Assembly: GCF_001270495.1 (NCBI RefSeq)
Contig: NZ_LGUR01000221.1
Span: forward strand, 1 to 64,000
From: Streptomyces viridochromogenes
GTDB lineage: Bacteria > Actinomycetota > Actinomycetes > Streptomycetales > Streptomycetaceae
Reading direction: 5' to 3'
Length of the DNA stretch: 64,000 bases
The notes under the pieces are model-generated. The model had not been told where the DNA came from and searched no databases. It saw nothing but the letters and a program-made list of their open reading frames with translations. The translations under genes were made by a program, and so were the position numbers. Of the stretch, positions 59,098 through 64,000 are shown one piece after another (position 1 is the first letter of the stretch; every line of letters begins with the position of its first letter).

Positions 59098-60486
59098 GTG
59101 GCGAACGACGCCAGCACCGTTTTCGACCTAGTGATCCTCGGCGGTGGTAGTGGCGGTTACGCCGCGGCCCTGCGCGGGGCGCAGCTGGGCCTGGACGTCG
59201 CCCTGATCGAGAAGGACAAGGTCGGCGGCACCTGCCTGCACCGGGGATGCATCCCCACCAAGGCCCTGCTGCACGCGGGCGAGATCGCCGACCAGGCCCG
59301 CGAGAGCGAGCAGTTCGGTGTGAAGGCCACCTTCGAGGGCATCGACATCGCCGGGGTCCACAAGTACAAGGACGGCGTGATCGCCGGCCTGTACAAGGGT
59401 CTGCAGGGCCTCGTCGCCTCCCGCAAGGTGACGTACATCGAGGGTGAGGGCCGCCTGTCCTCCCCGACCTCCGTCGACGTGGGCGGCCAGCGCGTCCAGG
59501 GCCGCCACGTCCTGCTGGCGACCGGCTCCGTGCCGAAGTCGCTGCCGGGCCTGGAGATCGACGGCAACCGCATCATCTCCTCGGACCACGCTCTCGTCCT
59601 GGACCGCGTACCGAAGTCCGCGATCGTCCTCGGCGGCGGTGTCATCGGCGTCGAGTTCGCCTCCGCCTGGAAGTCCTTCGGCACCGACGTCACGGTCATC
59701 GAGGGCCTCAAGCACCTCGTCCCGGTCGAGGACGAGAACTCCTCGAAGCTTCTTGAGCGCGCCTTCCGCAAGCGCGGCATCAAGTTCAACCTGGGCACCT
59801 TCTTCCAGAAGGCCGAGTACACCGCCGACGGTGTCAAGGTCACCCTCGCCGACGGCAAGGAGTTCGAGGCCGAGGTCCTGCTGGTCGCCGTCGGCCGCGG
59901 CCCGGTCTCCGCCGGTCTCGGTTACGAGGAGCAGGGCGTCGCCATGGACCGCGGCTACGTCCTCGTCGACGAGTACATGCGCACCAACGTGCCGACCATC
60001 TCCGCCGTCGGTGACCTCGTCCCGACCCTCCAGCTCGCGCACGTCGGCTTCGCCGAGGGCATCCTGGTGGCGGAGCGTCTGGCCGGTCTGAAGACCGTTC
60101 CGATCGACTACGACGGTGTCCCGCGGGTGACGTACTGCCACCCGGAGGTCGCCTCCGTCGGTATCACCGAGGCCAAGGCCAAGGAGATCTACGGCGCGGA
60201 CAAGGTCGTCGCTCTGAAGTACAACCTGGCGGGCAACGGCAAGAGCAAGATCCTGAACACCGCGGGCGAGATCAAGCTCGTCCAGGTCAAGGACGGTGCC
60301 GTGGTCGGCGTCCACATGGTCGGCGACCGCATGGGCGAGCAGGTCGGCGAGGCCCAGCTGATCTACAACTGGGAGGCGCTGCCGGCCGAGGTCGCCCAGC
60401 TCATCCACGCCCACCCGACGCAGAACGAGGCGCTCGGCGAGGCCCACCTGGCCCTGGCCGGCAAGCCGCTGCACGCGCACGACTGA
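59098..60486 (+). CDS. lpdA: Dihydrolipoamide dehydrogenase
   Basis: A 462-residue flavoprotein (E3) that reoxidises dihydrolipoamide of 2-oxoacid dehydrogenases with NAD+. The FAD motif GGGSGGYAAA is at about 14, the redox disulfide in GGTCLHRGCIPTK (about 41-53), the NAD motif in VLGGGVIGVE and the catalytic His/Glu pair in HAHPTQNEALGE at the C-terminus. The GTG at 59098 has GGAGG seven bases upstream. It precedes sucB by 59 bases, so E3 and E2 are probably one operon. Confidence 0.97.
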   Translation: MANDASTVFDLVILGGGSGGYAAALRGAQLGLDVALIEKDKVGGTCLHRGCIPTKALLHAGEIADQARESEQFGVKATFEGIDIAGVHKYKDGVIAGLYKGLQGLVASRKVTYIEGEGRLSSPTSVDVGGQRVQGRHVLLATGSVPKSLPGLEIDGNRIISSDHALVLDRVPKSAIVLGGGVIGVEFASAWKSFGTDVTVIEGLKHLVPVEDENSSKLLERAFRKRGIKFNLGTFFQKAEYTADGVKVTLADGKEFEAEVLLVAVGRGPVSAGLGYEEQGVAMDRGYVLVDEYMRTNVPTISAVGDLVPTLQLAHVGFAEGILVAERLAGLKTVPIDYDGVPRVTYCHPEVASVGITEAKAKEIYGADKVVALKYNLAGNGKSKILNTAGEIKLVQVKDGAVVGVHMVGDRMGEQVGEAQLIYNWEALPAEVAQLIHAHPTQNEALGEAHLALAGKPLHAHD

Positions 60487-60545
60487 TCCCTCGGTCGAGA
60501 AGCGACGACTCAGACTTCCGCAATTCGTAAGGAGCAACCGAAACC

Positions 60546-62324
60546 ATGGCGGTTTCCGTAACCCTTCCGGCGCTCGGCGAGAGCGTCACCGAGGGCACTG
60601 TCACCCGCTGGCTGAAGGCCGAGGGTGAGCGCGTAGAGGCCGACGAGCCTCTGCTCGAAGTGTCGACCGACAAGGTCGACACCGAGATCCCCTCCCCCGC
60701 CGCCGGCGTCCTGGCCTCCATCAAGGTCGCCGAGGACGAGACGGTCGAGGTCGGCGCCGAGCTGGCCGTGATCGACGACGGCACGGGCGCGCCCGCCGCC
60801 GCCCCGGCCCCCGCCGCCGAGCCCGCCCCGGCCGACGAGCCGGAGCCGGCCCCGCAGGCCGCTGCCCCGTCCACCGAGCAGGCCGCCCCGGCCCCGGCGC
60901 CCACCGCCGAGGCCACCGCCGGCGCCGGCTCCGCCGAGGGCACGGACGTCGTCCTGCCCGCGCTCGGCGAGTCCGTCACCGAGGGCACCGTCACCCGCTG
61001 GCTGAAGTCGGTCGGTGACAGCGTCGAGGCCGACGAGCCGCTGCTGGAGGTGTCGACGGACAAGGTCGACACCGAGATCCCGGCGCCCACCTCCGGCACG
61101 CTGCTGGAGATCGTGGTCGGCGAGGACGAGACGGCCGAAGTCGGCGCCAAGCTGGCCGTCATCGGCGTCGCGGGTGCCGCTCCGGCGGCCGCCCCGGCCC
61201 CGGCCGCCCCGGCTCCCGCCGCCGCTGCCCCGGCCCCGGCCGCCCCCGCGGCTCCGGCGCCCGCCGCTCCGGCCGCACCCGCCGCTGCCGCCCCGGCTCC
61301 GGCCCAGCCCGCGGCTCCGGCTCCCGCGCCGGCCCCGGTCACCCCGGCTCCGGCCGCTGCCGCTCCCGCCGCCGCCAAGGCGACCGACGAGGGCGCCTAC
61401 GTCACCCCGCTGGTGCGCAAGCTCGCCGCCGAGAACGGCGTCGACCTGGCCACCGTCAAGGGCACCGGCGTCGGCGGCCGTATCCGCAAGCAGGACGTCA
61501 TCGCCGCCGCCGAGGCCGCGAAGGCCGCCGCTGCTGCTCCGGCTCCGGCCGCCGCCGCCGCTCCGGCCGCCGCCAGGAAGGCGCCGACCCTGGAGGCCTC
61601 CCCTCTCCGCGGCCAGACCGTCAAGATGCCCCGCATCCGCAAGGTCATCGGCGACAACATGGTCAAGGCGCTGCACGAGCAGGCCCAGCTGTCGTCGGTC
61701 GTCGAGGTCGACGTCACGCGCCTGATGAAGCTGCGCGCCCGGGCGAAGGACTCCTTCGCCGCCCGCGAAGGCGTCAAGCTCTCCCCGATGCCGTTCTTCG
61801 TCAAGGCCGCGGCCCAGGCGCTGAAGGCGCACGCGCCCATCAACGCCAAGATCAACGAGGCCGAGGGCACGATCACCTACTTCGACACCGAGAACATCGG
61901 TATCGCGGTGGACTCCGAGAAGGGCCTGATGACCCCGGTCATCAAGCACGCGGGCGACCTCAACATCGCCGGCATCGCCAAGGCCACGGCCGACCTGGCG
62001 GGCAAGGTCCGCGCCAACAAGATCACGCCCGACGAGCTGTCCGGGGCGACCTTCACCATCTCCAACACCGGTTCGCGCGGGGCGCTCTTCGACACGATCA
62101 TCGTGCCGCCGGGCCAGGTCGCGATCCTCGGCATCGGCGCCACGGTCAAGCGCCCGGCCGTCCTGGAGACCGAAGAGGGCACGGTCATCGCCGTCCGCGA
62201 CATGACGTACCTGACCCTGTCCTACGACCACCGCCTGGTCGACGGCGCCGACGCGGCCCGTTACCTGACGGCGGTCAAGGCGATCCTGGAAGCGGGCGAG
62301 TTCGAGGTCGAGCTCGGCCTGTAA
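60546..62324 (+). CDS. sucB: 2-oxoglutarate dehydrogenase E2, dihydrolipoamide succinyltransferase
   Basis: A 592-residue E2 core enzyme. Two lipoyl domains are visible (about 2-78 and 137-213), each with the lipoylated Lys in [10 protein letters not shown]. An Ala/Pro-rich linker (about 215-280) leads to the E3-binding domain ([17 protein letters not shown]...[10 protein letters not shown], about 285-320), and a second short linker leads to the catalytic domain (about 360-592) with [14 protein letters not shown] at the end. Two lipoyl domains are typical of actinobacterial SucB. The catalytic trimer makes succinyl-CoA. Downstream there is a strong terminator. Confidence 0.96.
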   Translation: MAVSVTLPALGESVTEGTVTRWLKAEGERVEADEPLLEVSTDKVDTEIPSPAAGVLASIKVAEDETVEVGAELAVIDDGTGAPAAAPAPAAEPAPADEPEPAPQAAAPSTEQAAPAPAPTAEATAGAGSAEGTDVVLPALGESVTEGTVTRWLKSVGDSVEADEPLLEVSTDKVDTEIPAPTSGTLLEIVVGEDETAEVGAKLAVIGVAGAAPAAAPAPAAPAPAAAAPAPAAPAAPAPAAPAAPAAAAPAPAQPAAPAPAPAPVTPAPAAAAPAAAKATDEGAYVTPLVRKLAAENGVDLATVKGTGVGGRIRKQDVIAAAEAAKAAAAAPAPAAAAAPAAARKAPTLEASPLRGQTVKMPRIRKVIGDNMVKALHEQAQLSSVVEVDVTRLMKLRARAKDSFAAREGVKLSPMPFFVKAAAQALKAHAPINAKINEAEGTITYFDTENIGIAVDSEKGLMTPVIKHAGDLNIAGIAKATADLAGKVRANKITPDELSGATFTISNTGSRGALFDTIIVPPGQVAILGIGATVKRPAVLETEEGTVIAVRDMTYLTLSYDHRLVDGADAARYLTAVKAILEAGEFEVELGL

Positions 62325-62347
62325 GCCACCAGGGCCTTGAGCCTGCA

Positions 62348-62390
62348 CGGCGCCCCGTCCGGAGCTTCTCCGGGCGGGGCGCCGCTTTTT
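62348..62390 (+). terminator. Terminator after sucB
   Basis: CGGCGCCCCGTCCGGAG pairs with CTCCGGGCGGGGCGCCG around CTT with one wobble, followed by CTTTTT. It is a textbook rho-independent terminator 24 bases after the stop. Confidence 0.95.
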
Positions 62391-62433
62391 GGGGCGCGGC
62401 GGAGCCGCATATCGATGCAGCCCCGCGCCCCTT
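62391..62433 (+). repeat. Dispersed palindromic repeat, copy F1 (partial)
   Basis: Plus-oriented partial copy beginning at the GGGGCGCGGCGGAGCCGC segment and ending in CAGCCCCGCGCCCCTTG. It follows the sucB terminator and faces copy F2. Confidence 0.8.
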
Positions 62434-62451
62434 GAGGTGGGTGCAGTGGAC

Positions 62452-62519
62452 GCCCTGAAGGGGCGCGGGGAACTGCGCGACCAGCCACAAACAACCCGCA
62501 CCCGCCCGACGACAGGTCA
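62452..62519 (-). repeat. Dispersed palindromic repeat, copy F2 (inverted)
   Basis: On the minus strand it reads GTCGTCGGGCGGGTGCGGG, then TTGTTTGTGGCTGGTCGCGC, then AGTTCCCCGCGCCCC. It lies head to head with F1. Between sucB (62324) and the GntR gene (62654) only the terminator, F1, F2 and the GntR promoter are present. Confidence 0.85.
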
Positions 62520-62653
62520 CACCGAGCTCTTGGGCACCCCCGCCCCACGCCGTGTAAGTCTCGTCTCACCTGCACCAAAGCACCCTTGTCGGCCCACCCA
62601 GCGGAGCGCTACGGCCGTATTGTCTAAACGTCAACGCGCCCTAAGGAGCCCTC

Positions 62654-63286
62654 ATGACCGCCCCCGTCATCCACTCGCTGCGCGAACAGATCCGCGAGCA
62701 CATCCTGGAGGGGATCATCAGCGGGCGCTGGCAGCCGGGCGAGCGGATCGTGGAGCGACGTATCGCCACCGAGCTGGAGGTCAGCCAGACCCCGGTCCGC
62801 GAGGCACTGCGCGAGCTGGAGTCGCTGCGGCTGATCGAGTCCGCGCCCAACAAGGGCGTACGCGTTCGGAGTCTCACCGCGGCCGACCTGGAGGAGAGCT
62901 ACCCGGTCCGGGCCGGCCTGGAGGCCATCGCCGCGGAACTCGCCGCCGACCGCCTCGCGGAGGACTGCTCCGCCCTGGAGCCCCACGTCGCCGCCCTGTA
63001 CGAGGCCGACCGCAAGGCCGACGGTACGGCGCAGGTGCGGCACACGGTCGCCTTCCACCGCGAACTGGTGCGCGCCGCGGGCAACTCCGTGCTGCTGCAC
63101 ACGTGGGAGGGCCTCGGCATCGAGGTGTTCACGGCCCTGTCCATCCGGTGGCTGGGAACGGTGCAGCAGTCGTACGCGGAGGAGCACGAGGAGCTGGTGG
63201 CGGCGTTCCAGCGCCGGGACCCGCGGATCCCCGAGATCGTCAAGGCACATGTACTCGGCTGCGCCCCGCGCCACGAAGGCGAGTAG
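62654..63286 (+). CDS. GntR-family transcriptional regulator (FCD type)
   Basis: A 210-residue DNA-binding regulator. The N-terminal winged helix (about 8-72) holds LREQIREHILEGIISGRWQPGERI and VSQTPVREALRELESLRLIE. The C-terminal FCD domain (about 85-205) has the acidic/His residues of the effector pocket (HTVAFHRELVRAAGNSVL). The ATG has AAGGAG upstream. From memory, in S. coelicolor this position precedes the pyruvate dehydrogenase gene, so control of central carbon flux by an organic acid effector is plausible. Confidence 0.9.
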   Translation: MTAPVIHSLREQIREHILEGIISGRWQPGERIVERRIATELEVSQTPVREALRELESLRLIESAPNKGVRVRSLTAADLEESYPVRAGLEAIAAELAADRLAEDCSALEPHVAALYEADRKADGTAQVRHTVAFHRELVRAAGNSVLLHTWEGLGIEVFTALSIRWLGTVQQSYAEEHEELVAAFQRRDPRIPEIVKAHVLGCAPRHEGE

Positions 63287-63402
63287 CGGGCGAATTGCCC
63301 GTTCCAACCCGGTTCACCCATACGCCGGGATGGAAGGCGGGCTGGGAGGACCCCCGACCGGGGATCCCCCGGACCCACACCTTCCAGCAGGGGAGGACGA
63401 CG

Positions 63403-63840
63403 ATGACTTCCCCAGAGCCACAGACCCGGCACGAGGCGCGGCGGACCGGCGGCAAAGTAGTACACCTGCACACCGCACACCCCCGCGTCCCCATCCCCTA
63501 CGTGACACCGGGCGACATGTTCTCGGGCGCCCGGAAAGCCACCTCCACGGCCACGACGACGGCCACGTCCACCGCCATGGGGATGCTCCCCTCACCCCGC
63601 AAGCTGGCCTTCTACGGCATTCTCGGCGGCATGACCGCCGCCGGCGCCATGGCCTGGCCGGTCGCGGTCGCCATCGGCGCCGCCACCGAGGTGATCACCC
63701 GCGAGCAGGACGCACACCACCGCCGACAGCACGAGAGCATGCGGCGGGAGGGTGCCGAGGCCGGGCACGAACAAAGCCCGCCGCCCTCCACCGCCGAGCG
63801 GGCGGCCCCCGGGACGACCCGGCAGACCGCGACGGGATGA
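63403..63840 (+). CDS. Small hypothetical protein with one hydrophobic segment
   Basis: A 145-residue protein from the ATG at 63403, preceded by GGGGAGGA. It starts with a polar region (TSPEPQTRHEARRTGGKVVHL), then Thr/Ala/Ser-rich sequence (SGARKATSTATTTATSTAMG), a hydrophobic stretch at about 70-95 (AFYGILGGMTAAGAMAWPVAVAIGA), and ends in a charged tail. It resembles small membrane-associated Streptomyces proteins; function unknown. Confidence 0.7.
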   Translation: MTSPEPQTRHEARRTGGKVVHLHTAHPRVPIPYVTPGDMFSGARKATSTATTTATSTAMGMLPSPRKLAFYGILGGMTAAGAMAWPVAVAIGAATEVITREQDAHHRRQHESMRREGAEAGHEQSPPPSTAERAAPGTTRQTATG

Positions 63841-63885
63841 ACCCCCGAGCCGTTCGAGCCGCCCAAGCTAGCCACCCCTACCTCA

Positions 63886-63924
63886 GGTGAGCAGGGGAAA
63901 CGCGGCACCCCGTGCCTGCTCACC
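63886..63924 (+). terminator. Hairpin after the last gene
   Basis: GGTGAGCAGG pairs with CCTGCTCACC around a GC-rich inner loop. It lies 46 bases after the last stop; termination is plausible. Confidence 0.55.
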
Positions 63925-63976
63925 CGGCACCGGATGCCAATTTCCCGCTATCGAGACTTTTTAGCTCTTCCCCCTT

Positions 63977-63993
63977 TGATCGATCATCGATCA
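63977..63993. promoter_or_regulatory. Perfect palindrome near the right edge
   Basis: TGATCGAT-C-ATCGATCA is a perfect 17-base inverted repeat, AT-rich and near the promoter of the gene beyond the window. It may be a GntR operator for the regulator at 62654-63286. Confidence 0.5.
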
Positions 63994-64000
63994 GGGAGTT

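Overview
The window is about 64 kb of very GC-rich, gene-dense actinobacterial chromosome, almost certainly Streptomyces. The signs are strong third-position GC, many GTG starts, frequent ATGA/GTGA stop-start overlaps, terminators without long U tracts, an actinobacterial respiratory bcc-aa3 cluster (qcrCAB with ctaE, ctaCDF), PspA with PspAA, and an ECF42/DGPF sigma factor pair. From memory, the gene order resembles the S. coelicolor region around SCO2135-SCO2182; I could not verify this. I saw no rRNA, tRNA, CRISPR array, phage or insertion sequence. This is mostly core genome, and the novelty lies in repeats, regulatory sites and a few accessory loci.

Layout. 1-6.5 kb: a partial lipoprotein, two tandem NlpC/P60 wall hydrolases, an NYN-domain RNA-associated protein, a zinc ribbon protein, a rhomboid protease and an AsnC-type RAM-domain protein. 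6.5-11.8 kb: small secreted protein, sensor kinase, OmpR-type regulator, SLC13-type permease and glycerate kinase, which look like a sensed carboxylate uptake/use unit. 11.8-14.6 kb: a class V aminotransferase behind a SAM-IV riboswitch, then trpD. 14.7-24.0 kb: the aerobic respiratory chain (ctaE-qcrC-qcrA-qcrB and ctaC-ctaD-ctaF on the minus strand), interrupted by a divergent receiver-like protein and an L,D-transpeptidase. 24.3-31 kb: a cysteine desulfurase-TusA fusion, a PfkB sugar kinase, a large membrane-anchored protein, ErpA and NadA; Fe-S supply sits next to the Fe-S enzyme NadA.

31-42 kb: methyltransferase, DGPF protein plus ECF42 sigma factor with a matching promoter, an RND efflux permease, a NarL-type two-component system with a tiny coupled ORF between its genes, PspAA/PspA, a DUF3043-like membrane protein and a methyltransferase that seems to start at CTG. 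42.06-42.85 kb: a gene-free block of tandem repeats. 42.9-50.3 kb: an HtrA-like lipoprotein protease and cobalamin lower-ligand assembly genes (an MBL-CobU fusion, CobT, CobS) with membrane proteins between them. 50.3-56.9 kb: a five-gene minus-strand locus (GH114 hydrolase, spherulin-4 protein, polytopic membrane protein, PelF-like glycosyltransferase, secreted deacetylase-like protein) that I interpret as a divergent Pel-like exopolysaccharide system, the best candidate here for an under-described system. 57.3-64 kb: PepA, dihydrolipoamide dehydrogenase, the two-lipoyl E2 SucB, a GntR/FCD regulator and a small protein.

A family of about 60-95 bp GC-rich palindromic repeats occurs at seven places; one copy lies in frame inside the membrane protein gene of the Pel-like locus.
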